Below are positions 52,809 through 62,073 of a DNA stretch of 64,000 nt, one piece after another (within the stretch, counting starts at the first letter, position 1; every line of letters begins with the position of its first letter). Source of the DNA: Paenibacillus roseus (lineage in GTDB: Bacteria; Bacillota; Bacilli; Paenibacillales; Paenibacillaceae); the NCBI RefSeq assembly GCF_016424485.1, contig NZ_JAELUP010000065.1, positions 271,227-335,226 on the forward strand, in the 5' to 3' direction. Position numbers and translations under genes: made by a program. Below the pieces are notes generated by a model. That model had not been told where the DNA came from. It made no database searches and saw only the letters and a program-made list of their open reading frames with translations.

Positions 52809-53849
52809 TTGTCAACTTTTGTGCTTCGCTGGGCAACACCTCTGGTTACACTGACCTGCATAGGTCTGATGCTGCTTATTGTGATGAATCGGGATATCAG
52901 CTTTCTTCGGTTGGATATGTCGTCGCTTCACTCCTTCAAAATTTTGTTCATTAGCCTGATTCTTGAAGCCTTCCCGTTTATTCTGCTTGGTGTATTCGCA
53001 TCCTCCCTGCTTCAGGTATTTGTATCCGATCGAGTCATACAACAGCTCGCTCCGAAAAATCCGATTGCAGGCGTACTGTTCGGCAGCTTGCTTGGTATTT
53101 TGTTTCCGCTCTGCGAATGCGGCATGATTCCGGTTGTGCGCCGACTCATTCACAAAGGAATGCCGGCCTATATCGGAATCGTATTTATTTTAGCCGGCCC
53201 CATTCTTAATCCAATCGTCTACACCTCTACATATACCGCATTCCGGTCACAGCCCCAGATTGCTTATTCACGAATGGGACTCGCTTTCGCAGTCACCGTA
53301 GTCATTGGTTTGCTGCTTTACCGGTTTATGCGGGAGAATCCATTGAAGGAAATCCACAGTCATCGCCATGCCCATCATGGATACCATCATTCAGACCATC
53401 ACTCCCATGGTCAGCATCATCATGATGGCGGCTCTGCACGAGGAAACCGCATGGGCTCCATACTGGCTCACGCATCGGATGAATTTTTTGAGATGGGCAA
53501 ATATTTGCTGTTTGGCGCCTTGCTTACAGCGTTTATTCAACTCGCGGTAAGTCGGGAAACTCTGCTCGGTATCGGCGAGCATCCTATGCTGTCCAATTTG
53601 TTCATGATGGGATTTGCTTTTATTTTATCGATCTGCTCAACCTCCGACGCCTTTGTCGCCTCTTCCTTTAACGGAACCTTTAACGCCGGATCACTGCTTG
53701 CTTTCCTTGTGTTTGGGGCAATGATTGATTTCAAAAATACGCTCATGCTGTTTTCCGTATTCCGGGCGAAAATCGTGCTTTGGATTATTGCCTTAACATT
53801 CCTGCTAGTGCTTGCCGGCTCTTATTTGTTTCAATATTTTTTCTTCTGA
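52809..53849 (+). CDS. ycgR: YcgR-type permease with a His-rich loop
   Basis: A 346-residue membrane permease of the UPF0718/YraQ-YcgR type with about eight helices. PLCECGMIPVVRRL near residue 100 is the signature with two Cys. Between helices is a His-rich loop (about 180-210; many His in HSHRHAHHGYHHSD) that probably binds metal. The TTG start at 52809 follows AAGAAGGGG closely. The ycgQ homologue follows after 35 bases; together they resemble the B. subtilis ycgR-ycgQ pair linked to Zur-controlled zinc response. Transport of metal is inferred, not shown. Confidence 0.85.
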   Translation: MSTFVLRWATPLVTLTCIGLMLLIVMNRDISFLRLDMSSLHSFKILFISLILEAFPFILLGVFASSLLQVFVSDRVIQQLAPKNPIAGVLFGSLLGILFPLCECGMIPVVRRLIHKGMPAYIGIVFILAGPILNPIVYTSTYTAFRSQPQIAYSRMGLAFAVTVVIGLLLYRFMRENPLKEIHSHRHAHHGYHHSDHHSHGQHHHDGGSARGNRMGSILAHASDEFFEMGKYLLFGALLTAFIQLAVSRETLLGIGEHPMLSNLFMMGFAFILSICSTSDAFVASSFNGTFNAGSLLAFLVFGAMIDFKNTLMLFSVFRAKIVLWIIALTFLLVLAGSYLFQYFFF

Positions 53850-53884
53850 CCGGACCATAGCAAATTGCTGAAAGGAGCGTGCAC

Positions 53885-54802
53885 ATGCTTGTTCATCACC
53901 TGCTTCGCGGAACCATACTATCGGGATTCGCTTTTCTGATTGTATATCTGACCAAAACCGATCAGCTTGCGCTATACATTGCTCCCCGGATGGCCACCTA
54001 TGTCAAACTGTCGGCCATCGGCTTGTATGCAGCGTCCATGTACCAGTTCTATCTCGTATTTCGGATATGGTCAGGCAGCCGCACTGAGCCGGACTGTGAT
54101 TGCGACCATACTCCCTCTCCCTCCCTTACAAAAAATACGATGATTTACGGGTTGTTCCTGCTGCCGCTCTGCCTCGGGTTTCTACTGCCGAACACGATCA
54201 TGGACAGTACAATCGCCGCTAAAAAAGGAATGAGCCTGAACGGAGCAATCAATATTGCCAGGCCGTCTGAAGCGAAGGCTTCCGGTACGGGAAATTCGCC
54301 GTCGCTGGCTGATGCTTCCCCCAGTAACAGCACTCAAGGCCGGGCAGCACCATCACCGGACGACATGTTCCCGTCTGACGTATATACTGAAAGCTATGCC
54401 GCTTATGCCAAAAAATTATATACCCAAGACCTCATTGAGGTTTCAGAGAAACAATTTATCGAGATTCTTACAACACTTGACCTCTATCGGGAGCCATTCC
54501 TCGGCAAGCAGGTCGCACTCAGCGGATTCGTGTATCGCGAGCCGGAGATGTCTGCATCCCGATTTGCGCTGAGCCGCTTTGCCATGAACTGCTGTTCCGC
54601 TGATGCACTTCCCTACGGTCTTATGGTCACTTATCCGAAGGCAGAAAAGTACAAGAATGATACTTGGCTGAAAATTACTGGAACGCTGGAACTCTCGGAG
54701 TATAAGGGCAACCCTGTGCTTCAGCTCAAGGCTGCCGAGTTGGAAAGTATTCCTGCCCCCGACTCCCCTTATGTATATCCTGACTATGATTTTGGGTCTT
54801 GA
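53885..54802 (+). CDS. ycgQ: YcgQ-type membrane protein (TIGR03943 family)
   Basis: A 305-residue protein with about four N-terminal helices, a DCDCDH motif (CDCDH near residue 70) and a large external domain (YREPFLGKQVALSGFVYREP, RFAMNCCSADALPYGLMV) with two Cys that form the conserved family core. AAAGGAG precedes the ATG at 53885; a GTG at 53879 touches the site. It follows ycgR and should form a complex with it. The insert near residues 125-165 is low-complexity. Confidence 0.87.
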   Translation: MLVHHLLRGTILSGFAFLIVYLTKTDQLALYIAPRMATYVKLSAIGLYAASMYQFYLVFRIWSGSRTEPDCDCDHTPSPSLTKNTMIYGLFLLPLCLGFLLPNTIMDSTIAAKKGMSLNGAINIARPSEAKASGTGNSPSLADASPSNSTQGRAAPSPDDMFPSDVYTESYAAYAKKLYTQDLIEVSEKQFIEILTTLDLYREPFLGKQVALSGFVYREPEMSASRFALSRFAMNCCSADALPYGLMVTYPKAEKYKNDTWLKITGTLELSEYKGNPVLQLKAAELESIPAPDSPYVYPDYDFGS

Positions 54803-54819
54803 TTGCAAATCCAACCGGT

Positions 54820-54958
54820 TCTATATAAGTTGAACGAAAGGAAGTCAGGCAAGGTCTGCGTGTGAAAGGTTCTTCCGATCGCTGTTGTTCCCTGATTCTC
54901 CAGAATCCTTTCACACTCCGGCTGCCCACTTCCGTTTCTTTAGTTCAACTTACATAGA
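54820..54958. repeat. 139-bp MITE-like element with nested inverted repeats (family 2)
   Basis: The outer arms are TCTATATAAGTTGAACGAAA with GGAAGT (54820-54845) against the mirror at 54928-54958. The inner arms are GTGTGAAAGG (54860-54869) against CCTTTCACAC (54907-54916). No open frame is present. Copies with deletions occur at 18381-18441 and 2889-2931. A mobile non-autonomous element is the simplest explanation; no target-site duplication was identified. Confidence 0.6.
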
Positions 54959-54977
54959 CATCTCAGGAATTCCTCTT

Positions 54978-55027
54978 AAAAAAGAAGCTGCTGCGAATAC
55001 ATCATGTTTCGCAGCGCTTCTTTTTTA
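54978..55027. terminator. Bidirectional terminator between ycgQ and the 55044 gene
   Basis: AAAAAAGAAGC and GCTGCGAA arms at 54978-54996 pair with TTCGCAGC and GCTTCTTTTTT at 55007-55027. T-runs exist on both strands. Confidence 0.85.
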
Positions 55028-55043
55028 ATCCAAACCTTCTTGA

Positions 55044-55457
55044 TCAATTCGTATCGCGCAGACCTCTGTTTTTTGGCTGGTATCTGAACAGCCAGTTGGC
55101 GGAGTTATAATTCGACTCATATTGAATGCTTGCCGACCAGGTTCCGGCATTCGGCCGTACAGAGAAGTCATACATAATTTCCCCATGCGTCCAATTTCGC
55201 TTCATTTTGAGCGCGTCAACTGCCATTTGGCGGAATGCCCTGACCTGAGGGACGGTCAACCCAGCGCTCTGTTCAGGCTTTTTCAGCTCCCCGTTGCGGC
55301 ATTCGATCGGATGATGCTTGATTCCAAATTTCCCTATGGTATTATTGCGAATCTGAATTGTAACCGTCCCTGACATTGCATGCGTCAGCTCATCCTCCAG
55401 TTCACGGAATACAAAATCAATCTGCCGGGCTAATGGCATTTCCTCCAACCCCATCAT
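55044..55457 (-). CDS. Uncharacterised 137-residue protein
   Basis: A 137-residue soluble protein with no recognised motif. It is Arg/Asn-rich in the last third (SVRPNAGTWSASIQYESNYN) and has a patterned GTVTIQIRNNTIGKFGIKHH strand. GAGGTG precedes the ATG at 55457 six bases on. It is convergent to ycgQ and shares a bidirectional terminator. I recall similar lone proteins in Bacillales but cannot name the family. Confidence 0.6.
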   Translation of the reverse strand: MMGLEEMPLARQIDFVFRELEDELTHAMSGTVTIQIRNNTIGKFGIKHHPIECRNGELKKPEQSAGLTVPQVRAFRQMAVDALKMKRNWTHGEIMYDFSVRPNAGTWSASIQYESNYNSANWLFRYQPKNRGLRDTN

Positions 55458-55672
55458 TAATACACCTCTTTATCCTTTATTTCTCAATGCTACCAAATAG
55501 GTAGCAAGACTCATTATAAAATCAAAAATCAGAAATTTCAACTATTTTAGACATTATGTCAGTATAAAATAGTTCTTTTTTCCTTTATTTTTTTGATTTA
55601 ATATAGAATTATAGACCTACCAATCAGGACGATGCTATAATATGGTTAATCAACTAAAGGGGGATGCAGCTT

Positions 55673-56926
55673 ATGCAATGGCTTAATTCATTGTCCATCC
55701 GCAATAAGATTTTAATAGGAAGCTACTCGATTGTTATTTTATTTTCGATTGCTATCCTCGCCATTACAATTATTGCTGGCGCTCCATTTCATGTAAGCCT
55801 TCTCATTATTGTTGCCCTGGCAATTATTGCGTACCCTGTTTCAGGCTTTATCGGCAAAACAATCACCCACTCTATAAGTGAATTGACCGACGTCGCATTC
55901 CGTATTTCCAAAGGAGATTTCTCCCAGCGTGTCGATGTGAACAGCACTGTCGGCGAGTTAGGCCATTCCTTCAACAGCATGATTGACAAACTGAAAGATA
56001 TATTGAATGAGTCGCTGAAGATCTCGCGTATTGTGTCCGACTCAAGCGGCAGCATTCTGGATAAAAATAAAGAACTGAAAACTATTATGGAACAGGTAAC
56101 GCATTCATGCGGGGAACTGGCTGTAGGGGCCAACGAAATCTCCGATGATGTTTCCGGCATGAGCGACTCTATTCAAGGAATTGAAGAAAAAATTGCGGCC
56201 TATGCGGATACAACCAGACAAATCAACTATCAGTCGGAGCTGACCTTGTCCCTTGTCGAAAAAGGGCGTCAGTCCGTTGAGAGTCAAAGTGAGAGTATGC
56301 GTCAGAATGTTGAGGCTACAGCTATTGTGTCGGAGACAATTGAAGAACTGTCCCGCAAGGCCGAAGGCATTACGAAGATTACGAAGACCATCTCCGAAAT
56401 AGCCGAACAGACGAACCTCCTGTCCCTCAATGCTTCCATCGAAGCGGCACGGGCCGGAGAGCATGGTCGGGGCTTTGCCGTTGTTGCTCAGGAAGTGCGC
56501 AATCTGGCCGAGGAATCCTCTGCTTCGACAAAGGAAGTATTTGGTCTCGTTCGGGGCATTGAGCAGAGCGTCAAAAACGCAATCGAGAAAATACATGCCA
56601 ACGAACAAATTGTAAAAGAACAAAATGAACGTTTGAAAGAATCTGAGCAAGTCTTCCATGAAATTGTAAGCAGCGTGCAGTTCATTACCGGACAAATCTC
56701 CGCGTTCTCCTCGGAGATGGAGCAGATGCTCGACAGCGCGCGCAGCATTTCCAGCTCCATTCAGAACATCTCGGCAATTACCCAAGAATCAGCTGCCGGC
56801 ACTCAGGAAGTATCAGCGTCCATGAATGAGCAGATTACTTCGGTGCAGGAAGTCGTGGATGAAACCGAAACCATGCAGCAGATGGTGACCAAACTGCAAA
56901 AAACAATTCAGGTCTTCAAGTTCTAA
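55673..56926 (+). CDS. Methyl-accepting chemotaxis protein without a ligand domain
   Basis: A 417-residue chemoreceptor. Two adjacent helices (about 9-27 and 32-52) are followed directly by HAMP ([20 protein letters not shown]... to about residue 105) and a coiled-coil signalling domain. The hairpin tip is in [20 protein letters not shown] with the family [15 protein letters not shown] block. There is no periplasmic sensing domain, so it probably senses membrane state or internal signals. AAAGGGGG lies nine bases before the ATG at 55673; an earlier ATG at 55664 touches the site. No adjacent che genes are visible. Confidence 0.9.
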   Translation: MQWLNSLSIRNKILIGSYSIVILFSIAILAITIIAGAPFHVSLLIIVALAIIAYPVSGFIGKTITHSISELTDVAFRISKGDFSQRVDVNSTVGELGHSFNSMIDKLKDILNESLKISRIVSDSSGSILDKNKELKTIMEQVTHSCGELAVGANEISDDVSGMSDSIQGIEEKIAAYADTTRQINYQSELTLSLVEKGRQSVESQSESMRQNVEATAIVSETIEELSRKAEGITKITKTISEIAEQTNLLSLNASIEAARAGEHGRGFAVVAQEVRNLAEESSASTKEVFGLVRGIEQSVKNAIEKIHANEQIVKEQNERLKESEQVFHEIVSSVQFITGQISAFSSEMEQMLDSARSISSSIQNISAITQESAAGTQEVSASMNEQITSVQEVVDETETMQQMVTKLQKTIQVFKF

Positions 56927-56970
56927 ATAGTTGTTCCTCTACTCCTATGAGATGTGTCAAATAGTACATA

Positions 56971-57027
56971 AGTATAAACGGCTTTGTCGTCCTTTGACGG
57001 GTAAAAACATCGTTTCGCGATAAGGAA
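56971..57027 (+). repeat. Intergenic repeat family 1, copy F
   Basis: GTATAAACGGCTTTGTCGTC, then CTTTGACGGGTAAAAACATC and GTTTCGCGATAAGG. It is close to full length. It lies between the chemoreceptor gene and the CAP-domain gene. Confidence 0.7.
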
Positions 57028-57034
57028 ATAGAAG

Positions 57035-57073
57035 GGGCCTCCGTGTGAAATTGAATCTTTCACACGGAGGCCC
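57035..57073. terminator. Perfect 16-bp hairpin between convergent genes
   Basis: GGGCCTCCGTGTGAAA (57035-57050) and its exact complement (57058-57073) enclose a seven-base loop. T-tracts are weak on both strands, yet it separates two convergent genes. Confidence 0.65.
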
Positions 57074-57165
57074 TGCTCTGTTCAATTGATATAACGACAA
57101 ATGAGATTTTTTTAATTATGGCGAATTAAAAATTTTTCATCTTTTGATAATGTCCTATCTGATAA

Positions 57166-57978
57166 TTAGCCAGTGAATTCCTGAACCCATTGGCCATTGT
57201 AATAACCAACGCCGATTTTGGTGTAATTGGCGTTCAGAATATTGGCGCGGTGTCCCTGGCTGTTCATCCAGTCGTTCATTACCTGTGCAGGGGACTTTTG
57301 GCCGCTGGCAATGTTCTCCCCGGCATAGGAATACTTGATACCGTAACGGGTCATCATATCAAATGGCGAACCATAAGTTGGCGAGGTATGGCTGAAGTAT
57401 TTGTTGTCGTACATATCCTTCGCCTTGTCTTGAGCTACCTTAGCCAATGCAGAATCGGAGACAAGAGCCTTCAATCCCGCCTTGGAACGCTCTACATTCA
57501 CAAGTCTGACAACCTCCGCCTCAAACTTGCCTTGCTCGGTTTGAGTCCCTTCGTTAGGGTTGGCTGGCTTGTCAGGTGTTTCGGGAGTTGTTACGGGCTT
57601 GGACGGCGCTGTTGGGGCATTTCCATTGCCTGATTTTGGTGATTCCGGTTTCACAGGGGGCGTAGGAACTTCCCCCTGGGAAGAGCCTGAACCTGCAGAC
57701 GGAAGGTTTTTCAGAATATCCTGCAAATTAAAGTTGAAGCCCGGGAAGGAACCGTCGCTAGGGATATTGAAAAACTGTGAATTTGAATTCAGCAAATCTT
57801 CTAAAGAGACGTTCTGGCTCGAAAAAACGGTGATTGTCTTGCCATTCACCTGAAATTTCACTGGAATCGTATTCACGTCCGGCGCAGCCGATGCTGTGCC
57901 TGCACTTATTCCTCCTGCTGCGATCAATGCTGCTGCCAGTGTTCCGGCAATCGTACGGTGAAACAAACGCTTACTCAT
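57166..57978 (-). CDS. Secreted CAP-domain (SCP-like, YkwD-type) protein
   Basis: A 270-residue secreted protein. A Sec signal (MSKRLFHRTIAGTLAAALIA onward, cleaved near ASA-AP at about residue 31) is followed by a linker-like segment, a Pro/Gly/Ser-rich spacer (about 95-150), and a C-terminal CAP domain with LVNVERSKAGLKAL, AQDKAKDMYDNKYFSH, GENIASGQKSPAQVM and GHRANILNANYTKIGVGYY. The His/Glu residues of the CAP cavity are present. YkwD/SafA-type CAP proteins are extracellular or spore-associated. GGAGG precedes the ATG. Confidence 0.9.
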   Translation of the reverse strand: MSKRLFHRTIAGTLAAALIAAGGISAGTASAAPDVNTIPVKFQVNGKTITVFSSQNVSLEDLLNSNSQFFNIPSDGSFPGFNFNLQDILKNLPSAGSGSSQGEVPTPPVKPESPKSGNGNAPTAPSKPVTTPETPDKPANPNEGTQTEQGKFEAEVVRLVNVERSKAGLKALVSDSALAKVAQDKAKDMYDNKYFSHTSPTYGSPFDMMTRYGIKYSYAGENIASGQKSPAQVMNDWMNSQGHRANILNANYTKIGVGYYNGQWVQEFTG

Positions 57979-58059
57979 GAAATCATCCTCCTCGTGTTTT
58001 GGGTGCTTTTGGTGACGTGTCCCATAGTAACACGAACAAGATATGATTTCATTCCATAA

Positions 58060-59211
58060 TTATTGGGAGATTAAATATTTCTCATGCAGAAAGTCCGCCA
58101 TTTTGTTATGCTTGCGCATCGATTTCTCATGAACCAGGTTGATTTTGCCATTATCGAGTTTTCCGAATCTCTCTGCCAGCTCCTCGTTATCATGCGACCA
58201 GTCGATGCCATCGAGAGCTGTCAGACAAGATGTCCATTCCGGATTATACACGCCGTTTTTGTACAAAAATCCATTCGCATACAATGCGATTGCTTCCTGA
58301 ACGACACGTGTCGAGGACACATACTGGGATAAGCCTGGCTGTTCAGGCAAATGCGGCAGAATACCGTTCAGATATTGATGCAATATTTCGATATGGGCCG
58401 GAATATCCTTGCGGATCTTGCGCGCCATCTCATAGGAAGGCTGCATTTTGCCTGTATACAACAAGGTTGCAGTGGAATAGAGCCAGCTGAAGCAAGTGAA
58501 ATTTTTATTGAACGCAGTCAGGTTGTTGCGACGCTCTATGCCTGCTGATTTCAACAGTTCATTGTAATCTGCGACCTGCTGCATGACGAGATTAAGCGGA
58601 TCGGTGGAGTCAAAGGAATGGCCCAGTTCCTTGCTGACCAGTTGCACTTTGGAGTTGATATCGCCAAACAACTGCTTCTCTTCTTCTTCATCCAATCCAA
58701 TGTAAAGCTGAACGGACAGTTCGCTCTCCATCAGGTCCAGACGGCGCGCTTCGATTTCAGCCAGCAGACCTTCCGTCTGTTCCAGCTCCTCAACAAGCGA
58801 CTTATCCTCCGTATCTCTCCTGGATTTTACCTTGAGCTGTGCAGCCTTTCTCTCGACCTTGCGAACTTCCTTAAGCAGTTGCTCATTCACATAGCCGAGC
58901 GCCTGAATCCGGTGCTGGCCATCAAGAATGCTCAGCTTGGAGCCATGACGAAGAATAAGGTCCCCCTCTTCTCTGGCAAGCTGTTTTACCTGACGCAGCG
59001 ACAACGTTACCGGACCAAAAAATACATGCTCCAGCTCCCGTTCCTGCAAATAGTTCGCAATTTTGCGACGCTGCATCGGACTTAGTTTCCGCTGCACCAT
59101 CGGATCAATCGCGGTATAGTTCAACAAATCCTGAACGCGAAGCGAGACGGTTGCTACCCCGAAGCTCTCGCAGTAAGGATGAATGGTCATTTGTAAACGT
59201 AAGCCGTCCAT
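58060..59211 (-). CDS. DGQHR-domain protein B (DndB-like)
   Basis: A 383-residue protein related to DndB, the regulator of DNA phosphorothioation. The signature ILDGQHRIQAL is at residues 95-105, followed by a long charged coiled region (106-165) and LFGDINSKVQLVSKELGHSF near 181-200 with the DIN motif. The C-terminal third is helical. Its ATG overlaps the stop of the sister gene (TAATG, 59211). No dndA, C, D or E genes are visible, so it is an orphan of that system. A role in nucleic-acid sensing is only inferred. Confidence 0.8.
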   Translation of the reverse strand: MDGLRLQMTIHPYCESFGVATVSLRVQDLLNYTAIDPMVQRKLSPMQRRKIANYLQERELEHVFFGPVTLSLRQVKQLAREEGDLILRHGSKLSILDGQHRIQALGYVNEQLLKEVRKVERKAAQLKVKSRRDTEDKSLVEELEQTEGLLAEIEARRLDLMESELSVQLYIGLDEEEEKQLFGDINSKVQLVSKELGHSFDSTDPLNLVMQQVADYNELLKSAGIERRNNLTAFNKNFTCFSWLYSTATLLYTGKMQPSYEMARKIRKDIPAHIEILHQYLNGILPHLPEQPGLSQYVSSTRVVQEAIALYANGFLYKNGVYNPEWTSCLTALDGIDWSHDNEELAERFGKLDNGKINLVHEKSMRKHNKMADFLHEKYLISQ

Positions 59212-60347
59212 TATTCAGCTGCCTCCTTATCGGAAATCAACAATAATTGATGCCCATTATAAAAATCACGAATAAAATGATAGGCCTTCATAATCCGGCT
59301 GCGGCGTGGCAGACGGTCCTTCTCATCGTCCTTGTAGATTTCATTCCATTCCACATGAGGCAAAATCTGCATCGCATGCTTCAAGTTGTAGACATTGAAC
59401 TGCTGCGTTTTGAACGCTTCCTCATGGAGGAACAACGACAAGGCAATCTGAACGTTCTCAGTCCAGCATATTTCCGATTTGCTTGGCTGCGGCAAATAGT
59501 TGAGCATCAGCTCAAAATATTCCGCTGCCTGTTCCATGCCTCGCGTCAGATCCGCCTCCGTATAATGATAGCCGTTGTTTCTGGCAGCGGATTTCAGACG
59601 ACCCTCGAATAGCCCGACCATCAATTCGATCAACAGGTGATAGCTCCACAAATATTCCGGCGCCTTCCCCCGCTCAGAGTGCATATCAACCCGAATGTTT
59701 TCCATGACGGGATATTCCTGCACCAGTCTGCTGGCCATTACATGATAAAATCTGCGCTGATCGCGCAGCACAGCCAGATTGCCCCCAATTTTACGCGGAA
59801 GTTTATTAATATCGGAGAATAATTGACGTTCCTGCTTCGCATTAATGTCGAGGTAAATCATCACGGAAATCGGAAAATCATACAATCTGCGCAGTTTCTT
59901 CGTAATTTCCTCCATCCGCTCGTATTCCCGACGATCCTTGGCACGCGCCATATTGCTTTGAAGCGTTTCCATAAGACGACGGAACGCCGCAAGCCTGTGC
60001 TGACCGTCAACGACATAACATTTTTCCATCGCCTGGAGATTCAGGGTCTGACTGGACTCATCATACTGACCTGCTCCTCTGGCTGACAGAATAATGCCTG
60101 GGAAGTATACGGTTTGACCATGATCCAGATAGAGCAGGACATAGTCCATCAACTTGGATAAATTTTGCGGGATAAGCTGACGCTGCACTTCAAGATCAAT
60201 CTCATAGATGGAAAAAAGCTTGCTCATCGGCAATGTTGTCGATAGTGTTGTTTGTCCGAACGTTCGGGCCAGCTTCCCCGGAATCTCAATATAGGAAGGG
60301 CTTTTGTGCTGTGAAATCAAATCGGATAAAGATTCAATCGTATCCAC
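59211..60347 (-). CDS. DGQHR-domain protein A (DndB-like)
   Basis: A 378-residue DndB-like protein. CYVVDGQHRLAAFRRL (DGQHR at 114-118) and FSDINKLPRKIGGNLAVL (DIN at 179-181) reproduce the motifs of its neighbour, so the two are diverged paralogues or a heteromeric pair. AAAGGAGTG precedes the GTG start at 60347. The two genes are translationally coupled by one base. No membrane segment or signal is present. No strong promoter is evident in the 260 bases upstream. Confidence 0.8.
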   Translation of the reverse strand: MDTIESLSDLISQHKSPSYIEIPGKLARTFGQTTLSTTLPMSKLFSIYEIDLEVQRQLIPQNLSKLMDYVLLYLDHGQTVYFPGIILSARGAGQYDESSQTLNLQAMEKCYVVDGQHRLAAFRRLMETLQSNMARAKDRREYERMEEITKKLRRLYDFPISVMIYLDINAKQERQLFSDINKLPRKIGGNLAVLRDQRRFYHVMASRLVQEYPVMENIRVDMHSERGKAPEYLWSYHLLIELMVGLFEGRLKSAARNNGYHYTEADLTRGMEQAAEYFELMLNYLPQPSKSEICWTENVQIALSLFLHEEAFKTQQFNVYNLKHAMQILPHVEWNEIYKDDEKDRLPRRSRIMKAYHFIRDFYNGHQLLLISDKEAAE

Positions 60348-60571
60348 TTATCTGTCACTCCTTTGTTATATCATCATAGCTCACGGTGATACCTAATTTA
60401 TAAGTATATCAAACTAGATGCAAGATTTACATGAGCAATTTTGTTGGATCATAGCCGATCTTATGGCAATTTAAACCTTTTTATGACATTTTCCTAAAAT
60501 TAATGTCCAACTTTGTATAATTATCTTGCAAAAGGTATTTTCTCGTCTATTTCCGGAAGACATAACAAAAC

Positions 60572-60598
60572 GAATCCCCTCGTCCTGCGAGGAGATTC
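60572..60598 (-). terminator. Terminator of the ectoine operon
   Basis: GAATCCCCTCG (60572-60582) and CGAGGAGATTC (60588-60598) form an imperfect 11-bp stem with a T-run on the minus strand. It lies nine bases beyond the DUF2179 gene. Confidence 0.8.
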
Positions 60599-60607
60599 TC
60601 CATAGGT

Positions 60608-61129
60608 TTATCTGTTCGTCAGTTTCGTCCAAAAGCCGCCCTTGAACTGCTTCGGTTCGTGAGAGATTACAAACGCTTTCGGAGAAAGCTTGTCAAGGGT
60701 GCTCATCAGCCTCTTCTCATTGCTGCGTTTCACGAGCACCTGCATGACCAGACGCTTGCCGTCTCTCCCGTCCGCAGGCCACGTCGTCACGCCATAGCCG
60801 TGATCGCGCAGTCGGTTCGGGAGATCGATCGAAATGGAATCAACGATGACCTGTACAACGAGATAGCCTAGGGCAAGGTATTCTTCTATCTTGCTGCCCA
60901 CATAGACCCCGACGCCAAAGCCAATGCAATAGGCGGCCATATTGACCGGACTGTCCAGATTGCTGAGCACTAGATTCAGTCCGATCAAATAGATGAACAC
61001 CTCTACCATCGCCAGCATGGAGGCGCTTAGCTTCCGCCCTTTCACGACAAGAATAAGACGAAGCGTAAAGCAGGCTACATAAACAATATTAATAGAAATA
61101 ATCGTACCGACAAGCGTCCAGGAAATCAT
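60608..61129 (-). CDS. DUF2179 (UPF0316, YebE-like) membrane protein coupled to ectD
   Basis: A 173-residue protein with three N-terminal helices (about 3-22, 37-55, 63-81) and a soluble C-terminal domain of about 85 residues (YLVVQVIVDSISIDLPNRLRDHGYGV), which fits DUF2179 of the UPF0316/YebE family. The soluble domain is often a small-molecule-sensing fold. Its ATG overlaps the ectD stop by four bases (ATGA), so it is the last gene of the ectoine operon. A role in ectoine or osmotic handling is inferred. Confidence 0.75.
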   Translation of the reverse strand: MISWTLVGTIISINIVYVACFTLRLILVVKGRKLSASMLAMVEVFIYLIGLNLVLSNLDSPVNMAAYCIGFGVGVYVGSKIEEYLALGYLVVQVIVDSISIDLPNRLRDHGYGVTTWPADGRDGKRLVMQVLVKRSNEKRLMSTLDKLSPKAFVISHEPKQFKGGFWTKLTNR

Positions 61130-62031
61130 GCCTGTTCCCGTGCAGCGATAAATTCCGGTCTCGGCGCCTGGCCGGAGTAAGGAGCCTGAAGCCGGTTGTC
61201 CAAGCTGTTATAGACGATGAATACATTGCTGCGCGGATATGGGGAAATGTTGCTCGCTGAACCGTGCATCAGATTGCAGTCAAAGAGCAGGACCGATCCA
61301 GCTTTGCCCACCGGCATCTCGATAGAGCTATTATGAGCAAGCTCTGTCAGGCTCATCTGATCAGGCACGCCGTATTCCTGACGACGCAGCGAATCCTTGT
61401 AGTGATTCTCCGGCGTCTGCCCCACACAAGCAATGAACTCCTTATGGGAGCCGGGAATAACCATAAGCGCCCCATTGTAAATAAAGTTATCCTCCAGCGC
61501 AATGGAGCAGCTTAAAGCCCGCATGGATGGCATTCCGTCCTCGACATGCCAGGTCTCAAAGTCCGAATGCCAGTAGAACTCTTTACCGGTAAAGCCTGGC
61601 TTGTAGTTGATCCTCGACTGATGGACGTAGGTCGGCCCACCGAGCAAGTAGTCCACGATTTCTTTCAGCTTCGGATGGTCGGCTGTGCTGCGGAATACTT
61701 CATTGTTGCGATGCACGGCGAAGATGGACCGGACCTCATCGCCTCCCGGCTCGCGGATCACTTCCTCTGAGGAGAGCGTTAAATAATGCTGCTGCAGCCG
61801 TCCCAGTTCTTTGCGCCATTCCCCGATCTCCCCGGCAGTGAAGAAGCCTTCCAAAAACAAATAGCCATGTTTCTCATAGAATTCCAACTGCTCGCGAGTA
61901 AGTGGATCATTGTCGCTCCACTGCGAATAGACAACAGGGTCCTGGCGTTTGACCCGATGCGGCTTATCCGTCAATCTTGACGGGTATTTATCCTGAATTT
62001 GATTCAGTCTTGTCTGATCGGAAGTTTGCAT
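61126..62031 (-). CDS. ectD: Ectoine hydroxylase EctD
   Basis: A 301-residue Fe(II)/2-oxoglutarate dioxygenase that makes 5-hydroxyectoine. The iron ligands fit HSDFETWH (H-x-D near residue 155) and the second His in DCNLMHGSASNISPYPRSNV, with the Arg of the 2OG site in the RSN block. FYEKHGYLFLEGFFT is the family opening. The start ATG at 62031 is 42 bases after ectC. The length matches the family (about 300). Confidence 0.95.
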   Translation of the reverse strand: MQTSDQTRLNQIQDKYPSRLTDKPHRVKRQDPVVYSQWSDNDPLTREQLEFYEKHGYLFLEGFFTAGEIGEWRKELGRLQQHYLTLSSEEVIREPGGDEVRSIFAVHRNNEVFRSTADHPKLKEIVDYLLGGPTYVHQSRINYKPGFTGKEFYWHSDFETWHVEDGMPSMRALSCSIALEDNFIYNGALMVIPGSHKEFIACVGQTPENHYKDSLRRQEYGVPDQMSLTELAHNSSIEMPVGKAGSVLLFDCNLMHGSASNISPYPRSNVFIVYNSLDNRLQAPYSGQAPRPEFIAAREQA

Positions 62032-62073
62032 ATAAATCGTCCTCCCTGATTCATTTTATAAATGGTATCAAAG

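Noticed and set aside
58060..60347. A complete Dnd phosphorothioation defence system
   Set aside because: Only DndB-like genes are present. dndA, C, D, E and restriction genes are absent from the neighbourhood.
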